Assembly: GCA_050692195.1 (NCBI GenBank)
Contig: JBOGVA010000093.1
Location: 1 to 64,000 of the forward strand
Length of the DNA stretch: 64,000 nt
Source of the DNA: JBOGVA01 sp050692195
GTDB taxonomy: Bacteria; Actinomycetota; UBA4738
Direction: 5' to 3'
Shown: one piece after another, positions 54,412-61,911 of the stretch
Position numbering within the stretch: the first letter of the stretch is position 1
Layout of the letters: every line of letters begins with the position of its first letter
Notes under the pieces: model-generated
Databases searched by the model: none
What the model saw: only the letters and a program-made list of their open reading frames with translations
Told to the model about the DNA's origin: nothing
Made by a program: the position numbers and the translations under genes

Positions 54412-55809
54412 GTGGAGACAGGCGCGAGTCGGACGGCCCTCAGCACAGGCGTGCTCGCCGAGCTGGCCCGCTCCCTTCCCGCCTCCGCCCTCATCACCGA
54501 TCCGGACGTCCTGGAGACCTTCCGCCGCGACCAAGCCACCCTCGTCGACGCGGGTGTTCCCCTGGCGGTCGTTCGCGCGGCCTCCACCGCCGACGTCCAG
54601 GAGGTCATGCGGACCGCCTCCGGGCACAACGTGCCGGTCGTGCCACGGGGGGCAGGGTCCGGCCTGTCCGGAGGAGCCAATGCCGTGGACGGATGCCTGG
54701 TCCTGTCGCTGACCGGCATGGACCGGATCCTCGACATCGATCAGCGGAACCTATTCGCCGTGGTCGAGCCGGGCGCGATGAATGCGGACCTCTCGAAGGC
54801 CGCGGCTGAAATGGGGCTGTGGTACCCGCCGGACCCGGCGAGCGCCGAGTTCTCGACCCTCGGCGGAAACATCGCCACCAACGCCGGCGGCCTGTGCTGC
54901 GTGAAGTACGGGGTCACCGGGAACTTCGTCCTGGGCCTCGAGGTGGTCCTGGCCGACGGATCGGTGGTCCGCACGGGTCGGAGGACGGTGAAGGGGGTGG
55001 CAGGCTACGACCTCACCAGCCTGTTCGTCGGCTCCGAGGGAACGCTCGGCGTGATCACCCAGGCCACGCTGCGCCTGCGGCCGGCGCCGGAGCCGCCGGC
55101 CACGCTGGTGGCCTTCTTCCCGGATCTGAAGACGGCGGGGGTGGCGATCGCCGAGATCGCCACGACGGTCGTCCCTTCGCTCCTCGAGCTGATGGACCGG
55201 ACCACCGTCAGGGCCGTCGAGGAGTGGAAGCACATGGAGCTGGATCTCGACGCGGCGGCCTTGGTGCTGGCCAGATCGGATGCCGGCGGCGAGCAGGCGG
55301 CGGGGGAGATCGAGCGGATGGCCCGGGCGTGCGAATCGGCGGGGGCCACGTTCCTGGCTCGGTCGTCCGATCCCATGGAGAGCGAGCTGCTCATGGAGGC
55401 CCGTCGTCTGGCCTCTCCCGCTCTGGAGCGGCAGGGCGCGATGCTCCTGGACGACGTGGCCGTGCCGATCGGCCGGATCCCCGACCTGCTGGAGGCCATC
55501 CAGGGCATCGCCGCTCGCCGGGACGTGCTCATCGGGACGTTCGGCCACGCCGGGGACGGCAACATGCATCCGAGGATCGTGTTCGACCCTCGCGACCCGG
55601 AGCTCGCGGCCCGAGCCAGGTCCGCGTTCGAGGACATCCTGCGGACCGCCCTCGAGCTGGGAGGGACGATCACCGGGGAGCACGGGGTGGGCCTGCTCAA
55701 GCGGCCCTATCTGCGTGCGGAGATCGGGGAGGAGAGCCTTCGGCTCCATGCCACCATCAAGCAGGCCTTGGACCCTCTGAACATCTGCAACCCCGGCAAG
55801 GTCCTCTGA
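54412..55809 (+). CDS. FAD-linked oxidase (glycolate/D-lactate oxidase, GlcD-like)
   Basis: 465 residues from GTG 54412. The FAD_binding_4 domain contains VPVVPRGAGSGLSGGANAVDG and FSTLGGNIATNAGGLCCVKYGVTGNFVLGLEVVLADGS; the C-terminal oxidase domain includes GTFGHAGDGNMHPRI and GTITGEHGVGLLKR. These are GlcD/D-LDH hallmarks. No glcE or glcF follows, so it may act alone or with distant partners. It likely oxidises a 2-hydroxy acid and is probably controlled by the upstream regulator. Confidence 0.9.
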   Translation: METGASRTALSTGVLAELARSLPASALITDPDVLETFRRDQATLVDAGVPLAVVRAASTADVQEVMRTASGHNVPVVPRGAGSGLSGGANAVDGCLVLSLTGMDRILDIDQRNLFAVVEPGAMNADLSKAAAEMGLWYPPDPASAEFSTLGGNIATNAGGLCCVKYGVTGNFVLGLEVVLADGSVVRTGRRTVKGVAGYDLTSLFVGSEGTLGVITQATLRLRPAPEPPATLVAFFPDLKTAGVAIAEIATTVVPSLLELMDRTTVRAVEEWKHMELDLDAAALVLARSDAGGEQAAGEIERMARACESAGATFLARSSDPMESELLMEARRLASPALERQGAMLLDDVAVPIGRIPDLLEAIQGIAARRDVLIGTFGHAGDGNMHPRIVFDPRDPELAARARSAFEDILRTALELGGTITGEHGVGLLKRPYLRAEIGEESLRLHATIKQALDPLNICNPGKVL

Positions 55810-55831
55810 GGGATCGCGGCGAAGCCTGGCC

Positions 55832-56215
55832 TTATCGCTTGCGCCGAGGATCTGCTAGATGCGCCTGGGCTGAAACGAAGGACAGTAAGTGTCTTTCGAC
55901 TGGCTTCCTCGCGAACGGATTGTGGGGCCACAGCAACCCGAGCGTCTCGAACAGCACCCGACTGCCATCGTCCCCGATTCGGTAGACGCGCGTCTTGATC
56001 GACACACGGCCTTTCGTCGTGACTTCCACCTCAACGCGGCCACGGAGGATGTCCCAGATGAAGGAGAGTGCTTCGTCAATCCACTTCCGACGGTACTGCG
56101 TCTCATCGAAATGCACATGGTCGTAACCGAAGCTGACAGCAATGTCCTTCTTCGCGACCGTGATGAGCAGAGAGTGCTCGCCTATCCTCTCGACCTCAGG
56201 CTCGCGGGCCTTCCC
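55832..56215 (-). pseudogene. orphan coding fragment, probably 5'-truncated
   Basis: A frame open from 56215 to a TAA at 55832 gives protein-like sequence (HSLLITVAKKDIAVSFGYDHVHFDE ... EALSFIWDILRGRVEVEVTTKGRVSIKTRVYRIGDDG). No ATG exists after the upstream stop; only a GTG at 56116 would give 94 residues. No family is recognised. Its GC content is lower than in the neighbours. It may be the remains of a larger gene, lying next to a VapBC pair. Nothing else is evident from 55810 to 56238. Confidence 0.4.
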
Positions 56216-56238
56216 TCATCAGCGGCAGAACGGGCTCG

Positions 56239-56676
56239 TCAGGGTTGGTCCTCGAGCGGATGGCGCCACCTCAGCCCGGGGAACCGCGCGTAGTCACGAT
56301 CGGTCGTGATCCACTCGCTTCCCGACTCGATGGCGAGAGCAGCGAGGTAAGCGTCCGGGACGAGGTTCCCCTTGACGCCGGCCGCACGGCACAGCCTCAT
56401 GAAGATGCTCCAGTGCCGAGGGCCGGGAAGGACGAGGACGCTGTTCGGCTGGCTCCTGAGTTCCTCCACGAAGCGGATCGCGTGTCTCATTGGGCTCGGC
56501 ACGGTGAAAACGCCTGGGTGGGTGACGACGCGGAGGAATCCGCTCAGGACGAGATCGGAGGTCCCATAGGCCGCGTCCGCGTTGACGGCGCCTTCCAGCC
56601 ACTCTCGGTAGAGAGCATGGTCCGTCGCATCCTCACGGTAGGCGTAGACGAGGACGTTAACGTCGACCAGGAGCAT
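56239..56676 (-). CDS. vapC: PIN-domain ribonuclease toxin (VapC)
   Basis: 145 residues of the actinobacterial PIN family. Acidic active-site residues are seen in LLVDVNVLVYAYRED, GTSDLVLSGFLRVVTHP (Asp where Glu is common), NLVPDAYLAALAIE and WITTDRDYARFPGL. VapC toxins cleave RNA, often tRNA or rRNA. It follows its antitoxin with a 20-nt overlap. Confidence 0.92.
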   Translation of the reverse strand: MLLVDVNVLVYAYREDATDHALYREWLEGAVNADAAYGTSDLVLSGFLRVVTHPGVFTVPSPMRHAIRFVEELRSQPNSVLVLPGPRHWSIFMRLCRAAGVKGNLVPDAYLAALAIESGSEWITTDRDYARFPGLRWRHPLEDQP

Positions 56677-56914
56677 GGTCCTCCATCAAGTCGATCAGCG
56701 AGGCGATGTCATCGAGGTCCACACCCGGTTGGAGGCCCTTTCCGGCGAATGTGGGGAGCCTGGCGGGACGCTTCCTGCCCTCGCTGGCGCCACGGCGGGC
56801 GAGGACCTCTCGCAACGCGTCCTCGATCACCTTAGTCAGCGTGCGTCCGGTGCGTGTGGCCAGCTGCTTGGCTTCAGCGAGCAGCCCATCGTCAAGGCGG
56901 ATCGTCGTTCTCAT
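56657..56914 (-). CDS. vapB: VapB-type antitoxin (ribbon-helix-helix)
   Basis: 85 residues from ATG 56914 (a further ATG at 56935 would add seven). MRTTIRLDDGLLAEAKQLATRTGRTLTKVIEDALREVLA is a ribbon-helix-helix DNA-binding domain; the C-terminal PTFAGKGLQPGVDLDDIASLIDLME is the segment expected to bind VapC. Two direct AAGCAT hexamers just upstream (56920-56945) may be the autorepression site. Confidence 0.88.
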   Translation of the reverse strand: MRTTIRLDDGLLAEAKQLATRTGRTLTKVIEDALREVLARRGASEGRKRPARLPTFAGKGLQPGVDLDDIASLIDLMEDHAPGRR

Positions 56915-57004
56915 GCATCGAAGCATACATTCCAAGCATCAATATGTCACGAGCCCCCGCCCCAGGATGGCTTCACCCCGCCATTCCGGGCCTCCTCAGC
57001 CGCG

Positions 57005-57034
57005 TTGACTCGCTGGCGGCCTCCTCGCTAGACT
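57005..57034 (+). promoter_or_regulatory. promoter of groES-groL
   Basis: TTGACT (5/6) at 57005-57010, an 18-nt spacer and TAGACT (4/6) at 57029-57034. The CIRCE operator starts two bases downstream and covers the expected transcription start. Confidence 0.7.
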
Positions 57035-57035
57035 G

Positions 57036-57062
57036 TTAGCACTCTAAGGACCAGAGTGCTAA
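57036..57062 (+). promoter_or_regulatory. CIRCE element (HrcA operator)
   Basis: TTAGCACTC at 57036-57044, a 9-nt spacer, and GAGTGCTAA at 57054-57062: a perfect match to the CIRCE consensus. It predicts repression of groESL by HrcA, relieved on heat shock. No hrcA gene is in the window. Confidence 0.95.
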
Positions 57063-57076
57063 GTAAGGAGGAGGGA

Positions 57077-57376
57077 ATGGCCAAGAAGTTCAGCCTGCAG
57101 CCGCTGGAGGACCGCGTGGTCGTCAAGCCCAGCGAGGAGGAGGAGACGACCGCCTCCGGCATCGTCATCCCGGACACGGCCAAGGAGCGGCCCCAGGAGG
57201 GCGAGGTCATCGCCGTCGGGCCCGGCCGGTTCGAGGACGGCAACCGGATCCCCATGGACGTGAAGGCGGGGGACAAGGTCATCTATTCCAAGTACGGCGG
57301 CACCGAGGTCAAGGTCGAAGGTGAGGAGTACCTGATCCTCTCGGCCCGTGACGTTCTCGCCGTCATCAGCAAGTAG
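57077..57376 (+). CDS. groES: co-chaperonin GroES
   Basis: Lid of the GroEL chamber, 99 residues. ATG 57077 follows AAGGAGGAGG; an in-frame ATG at 57056 lies inside the CIRCE and is rejected. Sequence FSLQPLEDRVVVKPSEEEETTASGIVIPDTAKERPQEGEVIAVGPGR and the mobile loop are typical. Twelve bases before groL. Confidence 0.97.
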   Translation: MAKKFSLQPLEDRVVVKPSEEEETTASGIVIPDTAKERPQEGEVIAVGPGRFEDGNRIPMDVKAGDKVIYSKYGGTEVKVEGEEYLILSARDVLAVISK

Positions 57377-57388
57377 CCGGGAGGTCCG

Positions 57389-59014
57389 ATGGCAGCGAAG
57401 GTACTGAAGTACGACGAGGACGCCCGGCGGGCTCTGGAGGCGGGGGTCAACAAGCTGGCCGACGCCGTCGCCATCACGCTGGGGCCCAAGGGCCGAAACG
57501 TGGTCCTCGACAAGAAGTGGGGAGCGCCCACCATCACCAACGACGGCGTGACCATCGCCAAGGAGATCGAGCTGGAGGATCCCTGGGAGAACATGGGGGC
57601 CCAGCTCGCCAAGGAGGTCGCCACCAAGACGAACGACGTGGCGGGCGATGGGACCACGACGGCGACGGTGCTGGCCCGGGCGATGGTGAGGCTCGGCATG
57701 AAGAACGTCGCGGCGGGCGCCAACCCGATGGCTCTCAAGCGAGGCATCGAGAGGGGCGTGGCCGCGACGGTCGAGCACCTCGGAAAGCAGGCCCGTGACG
57801 TGGAGGGCAAGGAGGAGATCGCCCACGTGGCGAGCCTCTCCGCGGCCGACCGCCAGATCGGCGAGACCATCGCCGAGGCCTTCGAGAAGGTCGGCAAGGA
57901 CGGGGTCATCACCGTCGAGGAGTCGCAGACGTTCGGGATCGAGCTGGAGTTCGTGGAGGGGATGCAGTTCGACAAGGGCTACATCTCCCCCTACTTCGTC
58001 ACCGACCCCGATCGGATGGAGACGGTCTTCGAGGACCCCTACATCATGCTGGTCGGGAAGAAGATCTCGAGCGTGCAGGACCTCCTTCCGATCCTGGAGA
58101 AGGTCGTCCAGGCAGGGAAGCCGCTCGTGGCGATCGCCGAGGACGTCGAGGGCGAGGCCCTGGCCACTATGGTGGTCAACAAGATCCGGGGGACCTTCCA
58201 GTCGGTGGCGGTCAAGGCTCCGGGCTTCGGAGACCGCCGCAAGGCCATGCTCGAGGACATGGCCATCCTGACCGGTGGCCAGGTGGTGTCCGAGGAGATC
58301 GGGGTGAAGCTGGAGAACGTCGCCCTGGACATGCTGGGGCGGGCTCGCAAGGTCCTCGTGACCAAGGACGACACCACCATCGTCGAGGGCCAGGGGGATC
58401 CGAACGACATCAAGGGCCGGATCAACCAGATCAAGGCCGAGATCGACAAGACCGACTCTGACTGGGATCGGGAGAAGCTCCAGGAGCGGCTGGCCAAGCT
58501 GGCCGGCGGCGTGGCGCTGATCAAGGTCGGCGCTGCCACCGAGATCGAGCTCAAGGAGAAGAAGCACCGGATCGAGGACGCCGTGTCCGCGACGAGGGCC
58601 GCCATCGAGGAGGGAATCGTCCCCGGAGGCGGGGTGGCCCTGATCCGGGCCGAGGAGTCCGTCGATGCCGGCGCGCTGGGCCTGGAGGGCGACGAGGCCA
58701 CCGGGGCCAGCATCGTGCGACGCGCGCTCCAGGAGCCGTCCAGGCTCATCGCCGAGAACGCCGGCTTCGAGGGCGGCGTGATCGTGGACCGGATCCGTAC
58801 GGAGTCGGGCGCCACCGGGTTCGACGCGGCCGCGGGCGAATGGGTGGACATGCTGAAGGCCGGGATCATGGATCCTGCCAAGGTCACCCGCTCGGCGCTC
58901 CAGAACGCCGCCTCCATCGCCGGGCTCGTCCTCACCACCGAGAGCGCGGTCGTGGAGAAGCCCGAGGAGGAAGAGGAGAAGGCGCCAGCCGGCGGCCACG
59001 GCCACATGCACTGA
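57389..59014 (+). CDS. groL: chaperonin GroEL (His-rich C-terminus)
   Basis: 60-kDa chaperonin, 541 residues. ATP-binding LGPKGRNVVLDKKWGAPTITNDGVTIAKEIELEDPWENMGAQL and GDGTTTATVLARAM; apical and intermediate domains are complete. The C-terminus is GGHGHMH rather than the Gly-Gly-Met repeat, like the GroEL1 paralogues of actinobacteria, which usually coexist with a second groEL elsewhere. Controlled by CIRCE. Confidence 0.97.
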   Translation: MAAKVLKYDEDARRALEAGVNKLADAVAITLGPKGRNVVLDKKWGAPTITNDGVTIAKEIELEDPWENMGAQLAKEVATKTNDVAGDGTTTATVLARAMVRLGMKNVAAGANPMALKRGIERGVAATVEHLGKQARDVEGKEEIAHVASLSAADRQIGETIAEAFEKVGKDGVITVEESQTFGIELEFVEGMQFDKGYISPYFVTDPDRMETVFEDPYIMLVGKKISSVQDLLPILEKVVQAGKPLVAIAEDVEGEALATMVVNKIRGTFQSVAVKAPGFGDRRKAMLEDMAILTGGQVVSEEIGVKLENVALDMLGRARKVLVTKDDTTIVEGQGDPNDIKGRINQIKAEIDKTDSDWDREKLQERLAKLAGGVALIKVGAATEIELKEKKHRIEDAVSATRAAIEEGIVPGGGVALIRAEESVDAGALGLEGDEATGASIVRRALQEPSRLIAENAGFEGGVIVDRIRTESGATGFDAAAGEWVDMLKAGIMDPAKVTRSALQNAASIAGLVLTTESAVVEKPEEEEEKAPAGGHGHMH

Positions 59015-59037
59015 ACGCGCCGAAACACAGGAGCGTA

Positions 59038-59070
59038 ACGAAGGGGCAGGTTCATGACCTGCCCCTTCGT
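59038..59070 (+). terminator. stem-loop after groL
   Basis: CGAAGGGGCAGGT (59039-59051) pairs perfectly with ACCTGCCCCTTCG (59057-59069) around a 5-nt loop, with one more A-T pair outside. The following ATATATGG is only weakly U-rich. Position 24 bp after the groL stop supports a terminator. Confidence 0.75.
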
Positions 59071-59117
59071 ATATATGGAACGCAGGGAGGCCGCGGCCGC
59101 GCCCCCCGCTAGCTGCC

Positions 59118-59885
59118 CTAGACCGTGTCCTGATCGTTCTCCAGCGTCCGGTTCTCGTACGTGAAGAGGTCGTAGTGGGCCTCCCCGCAGGAAGTCGGGG
59201 CAAATGAACACGAGTCGTCCACCAGCGAACCGGAGATGACTCGATGGTTGGGGAAGCCTGTCATGATGAATGCCTCGGCGGTGTCCCAGGTCATCGTCAT
59301 TCCGCCACCGAGCTGCGACAGGTCCCAGCGCCCGATGTTGTCCGTCATGTCGATGATGTCCCACTCGCCGGTGATGCAGCCGGTCCCGAACGGAGCGTGC
59401 CCGACGTAGCCGAACGCATTTGCGTCGAAATCCCCGTCGCCGTCCGTGTCGATCGCCACTTGGATTCGAGGTGAGCCGCCCGAGCACGTGCGGGGCGCCA
59501 TCGGGAAGAAGTACTTGAGGTTGATCTGGTGGTCGAGCGCCCCGATCTTGAAGCCGGGGGGCGTGTTCCTAAACGCGACGCCGATCCCTGCGGGATAAGC
59601 CATCGTGGTGACGACCGAGATCGTATCGTTCGTCGGATTCTGCGGATCCTGGTCGTCCAACATCGCGAACAGGAGCTCGAACTTGTGGCCAAGCCCCGGA
59701 AGCTCCTCCTGCGTACTTTCCGGATTGCTCAAGGGCCCCAGATCGGTAGTGGCCAAGACGAGCTTTCCGATCCAATCGGGAATTTCGTTGTCCTCCGCTT
59801 GCCCAGCCGGCATCATGGCCAGCAGAATCAGCAGAGCGAGCAGCGGGATGGCGAAGCGCGGTCGGATTGTCCTTTTCGTCTTCAT
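59118..59885 (-). CDS. secreted protein of unknown function with DxDGDGD motif
   Basis: 255 residues from ATG 59885 (a longer frame to 59966 would place residues before the signal). N-terminal signal peptide KTKRTIRPRFAIPLLALLILLAMMPAGQAED. The mature part contains FELLFAMLDDQDPQNPTND, an IDTDGDGDFDANAFG segment like a calcium-binding repeat, and two Cys pairs that could form disulfides. No family is recognised; a beta-sandwich or extracellular adhesion/enzyme fold is possible. Its promoter lies right beside the inserted IS element. Confidence 0.65.
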   Translation of the reverse strand: MKTKRTIRPRFAIPLLALLILLAMMPAGQAEDNEIPDWIGKLVLATTDLGPLSNPESTQEELPGLGHKFELLFAMLDDQDPQNPTNDTISVVTTMAYPAGIGVAFRNTPPGFKIGALDHQINLKYFFPMAPRTCSGGSPRIQVAIDTDGDGDFDANAFGYVGHAPFGTGCITGEWDIIDMTDNIGRWDLSQLGGGMTMTWDTAEAFIMTGFPNHRVISGSLVDDSCSFAPTSCGEAHYDLFTYENRTLENDQDTV

Positions 59886-60014
59886 CGAAGACCCCCTCAC
59901 TCTCCTGCTTCCTACTGAGTCGTTGGTCCGCAGCAACCCAAAGGCCTGGGTCCCCGAACGATGCATCCACCTCCTCCCCGCGCTGGAGAGGCCGGGCTGC
60001 CGCCGGATCGCCGC

Positions 60015-60043
60015 ATGGTAACTAGTGCTGGGTATGCAGTCAA
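60015..60043 (-). promoter_or_regulatory. promoter of the secreted-protein gene, abutting the IS insertion
   Basis: On the minus strand, TTGACT (plus 60043-60038), a 17-nt spacer and TACCAT (plus 60020-60015). The -35 hexamer overlaps three bases of the 8-bp target duplication, so the element inserted at its upstream edge without destroying it. Confidence 0.5.
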
Positions 60044-60048
60044 ATGAG
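60041..60048. repeat. target-site duplication, left copy (CAAATGAG)
   Basis: CAAATGAG immediately outside the left terminal repeat; the identical 8-mer flanks the right end at 61912-61919. Eight bases is the duplication size of IS1595-family elements. Confidence 0.85.
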
Positions 60049-60075
60049 GGGGGTTATCCCGTTGACACAACTTAG
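60049..60075 (+). repeat. left terminal inverted repeat
   Basis: Starts GGGGGTTATCC and contains TTGACACAAC at 60062-60071. It matches the right repeat at 23 of 27 positions, mismatching only at two CG/AC and two TT/AC bases. Confidence 0.88.
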
Positions 60076-60105
60076 CCTAACCAGTCCGTGCTACGATTCG
60101 GCGCG

Positions 60106-60693
60106 ATGGCAACGCTGTGGAAGTTGCTCCGGTGGGCTGGGGCCACAGTGAGCGGGCTCATGACGTTCTTTGGCGTGTCAGGTATCCAGGTGACCGACTG
60201 GTTCGGAAACCATCAGGAACTCTTGCGAACTCTATTAGTCTTTTTTGGGGCCATCGGGTTCCTTGCCTTTACAGTGGGTCCGAAGCTATATCGCCGCTCC
60301 GACTTCGCCACCAAGGCCGCGAGCCCGCGCTTTGAAGGTCGAAACGTTCACCCCGAAAGGAACGACTGGATACCGGGGCACGAAACCGACCCCGAGGGGG
60401 GACTCGTTCTGACCCTGGAGAAACGCGCATTCGGAGAGTTTGACCACCTCGTTTGCTTTGTCACGGATGAGAACGATGCGATGGCGGCGGAGCATGCCGC
60501 GACCGTAGGGATCGACAACCCGTTTCCCCCTCAGCAGGGTACGTCCATCGGCTGGCACACACTCCGTGTCCCGTACCCGGAGCGTTTCGATGATGCCTTC
60601 GATCTCCCCGTGGGTCGCCCTTGCTTCGTGTTCTGGATGGACAAGGGCTCGCCGCAATGGGTCGCTGTCTACGAGGTCACTCGTGTTGCGTAG
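60106..60693 (+). CDS. cargo membrane protein of the IS1595-like element
   Basis: 195 residues from ATG 60106. Two hydrophobic segments (LRWAGATVSGLMTFFGVSGI, and LLRTLLVFFGAIGFLAFTVGPKLY), then a soluble domain of about 130 residues with W, H and P-rich stretches (RNDWIPGHETDPEGGLVLTLEKRAFGEFDHLVCFVTDEND ... PRVPYPERFDD-like). No family is recognised. An extended -10 (TG-N-TACGAT at 60089-60097) lies 8 nt before the ATG, so the transcript may be leaderless. Convergent with the transposase, overlapping by 17 nt. Confidence 0.7.
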   Translation: MATLWKLLRWAGATVSGLMTFFGVSGIQVTDWFGNHQELLRTLLVFFGAIGFLAFTVGPKLYRRSDFATKAASPRFEGRNVHPERNDWIPGHETDPEGGLVLTLEKRAFGEFDHLVCFVTDENDAMAAEHAATVGIDNPFPPQQGTSIGWHTLRVPYPERFDDAFDLPVGRPCFVFWMDKGSPQWVAVYEVTRVA

Positions 60694-61693
60694 CGGTCAA
60701 TTCCTCGTAGGACAGCGCGTCGGCCTTGATGAGCGCGAGCAGCGTGTCCCGAAACAGGTAGGGGTTCTCGCGGTTATTGAACCGGAAGCTGAATTCGTCC
60801 AGGTAGGCGGGCAGGTGTTTGGCGGAAAGCTGGTGGTAGCTTCCGATGATGGACCGCTTAAGCAGAGACCACGCCGACTCCACGTTTTGAGTCCCCACGT
60901 CGCCGCGGACCCATTCCTCAGCCGAGTGATCAACCGTCTCATGGCGCGTGTTCGCGTCCGCGATCCCCTTGTAGCCCTTGTGCTGGTCCGTGTAGATCGC
61001 TGTCGCGGTCTCGGCCACAACGTCACGGAGGAAGGAATGCAGGACCCTTGTGGTGGCTTGGGTCCCGCGCTTGGTGGCGCGGAGCCTGATCCTGCCGTCT
61101 CTCTGGATCGCTCCGAGCACCATCGTCTTGTTGTCGAGAGCGCGCTGATGACCGATGCCCCGCCGCTTCCCGCCGACGTAGGTCTCGTCCGCCTCCACAA
61201 TCCCGCTGAGCAATTCGACTGTGGCCTCTTTCATGGCCCATCTGATGCGGTGACACAGATACCAAGCGGTCCCGTAGGAAACTTCGAGCGTTCGCTTCAG
61301 TTGGTTCGCGCTCATGCCCTTCTTGGACTCGCACATGAGGTAGGTGGCGAGGAACCACTTCCACAGCGGAAGGTGGGAGTCGTGGAACACAGTCCCGGAC
61401 TTGACCGAGAATTGGTAGCCGCATGACAGGCAATCGAACTGCTCACGCTTCCCGCGAACCTCGCCCTTCTTGTGCTTCCCGTCCTTGGTGTCGCGGCGAT
61501 ACCTGGTCGCTGTCTGGATTCGAGAGATACGGTCGAAACCACAGTTTGGGCAACGCACGCCGTCCGGCCAGCGGAGCCCTTCGAGGTAGGCGCGGCTCCT
61601 ATCCTCATCAGCGAATTGCTCGATCAGCTTCACAAGGCTCATTGCTCCGCGATCCCTGTTCACCCTTGCGTTGTGCGCCTTGCTGGCATCCAT
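60677..61693 (-). CDS. IS1595 family transposase
   Basis: 338 residues from ATG 61693, which has GGAGG 10 nt upstream; ATG 61642 (MSLVKLIEQF) is the more typical family start. An N-terminal zinc ribbon (CPNCG ... CLSCG) is followed by a helix-turn-helix and the ISXO2-like DDE domain: VEADETYVGGKRR, YTDQHKGYKGI and QNVESAWSLLKRSIIGSYHQLS ... YLDEFSFRFNNRE. All expected acidic residues are present and the frame is intact. Confidence 0.93.
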   Translation of the reverse strand: MDASKAHNARVNRDRGAMSLVKLIEQFADEDRSRAYLEGLRWPDGVRCPNCGFDRISRIQTATRYRRDTKDGKHKKGEVRGKREQFDCLSCGYQFSVKSGTVFHDSHLPLWKWFLATYLMCESKKGMSANQLKRTLEVSYGTAWYLCHRIRWAMKEATVELLSGIVEADETYVGGKRRGIGHQRALDNKTMVLGAIQRDGRIRLRATKRGTQATTRVLHSFLRDVVAETATAIYTDQHKGYKGIADANTRHETVDHSAEEWVRGDVGTQNVESAWSLLKRSIIGSYHQLSAKHLPAYLDEFSFRFNNRENPYLFRDTLLALIKADALSYEELTATQHE

Positions 61694-61708
61694 CGTTAGG
61701 AGTCCTCC

Positions 61709-61876
61709 ATGCCTAGAAAGCCGAAGCAGCCGCAAGAGCTGACCACGGATGAGGCCATGCGTCGGTTGTTCGGGCGGAAGGGACTAGCCGAGGCGAAACG
61801 GGCCGCGAACCCTCCCGAGAAGGGAACCGCCAGAACGCCAAAACGCAAGGTCAAGTCCACTAAGGGACAATTCTAA
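61709..61876 (+). CDS. small ORF of the IS element, antisense to the transposase leader
   Basis: 55 residues (MPRKPKQPQELTTDEAMRRLF ... KRKVKSTKGQF), very basic, with AGGAG six bases before the ATG. It is divergent from the transposase; the start codons are 15 bp apart and use one shared palindromic Shine-Dalgarno (AGGAGTCCTCC). The transposase promoter at 61870-61898 makes an mRNA leader fully complementary to this ORF. It could be a regulator of transposition or simply unexpressed. Confidence 0.55.
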   Translation: MPRKPKQPQELTTDEAMRRLFGRKGLAEAKRAANPPEKGTARTPKRKVKSTKGQF

Positions 61877-61898
61877 TGACTAAGCTGTGTTGTGTCAA
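61870..61898 (-). promoter_or_regulatory. transposase promoter with -35 in the right terminal repeat
   Basis: On the minus strand, TTGACA (6/6, plus 61898-61893) inside the terminal repeat, a 17-nt spacer and TAGAAT (5/6, plus 61875-61870). Expected start near 61863, giving a leader of about 170 nt before the transposase ATG. Confidence 0.75.
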
Positions 61899-61911
61899 GT
61901 GGATAACCCCC
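61885..61911 (-). repeat. right terminal inverted repeat
   Basis: Reads GGGGGTTATCCACTTGACAC inwards from 61911 on the minus strand; the outer 11 bases equal those of the left end. Followed outside by the CAAATGAG duplication. Confidence 0.88.

Larger units (their letters stand above)
60049..61911. mobile_element. complete IS1595-family-like insertion element with cargo
   Basis: 1863-bp element bounded by 27-bp imperfect terminal inverted repeats (23/27 identical) and a perfect 8-bp target duplication. Contents from left to right: a membrane-protein gene (+), the transposase (-), and a small ORF (+) antisense to the transposase leader. Boundaries, intact transposase and intact duplication suggest a recent, possibly active insertion. 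It sits between a secreted-protein gene and the SLATT gene. Confidence 0.88.

Noticed and set aside
55889..56293. Plus-strand frame of 134 codons
   Set aside because: Overlaps the more protein-like minus fragment and vapC; no ribosome-binding site or family pattern.
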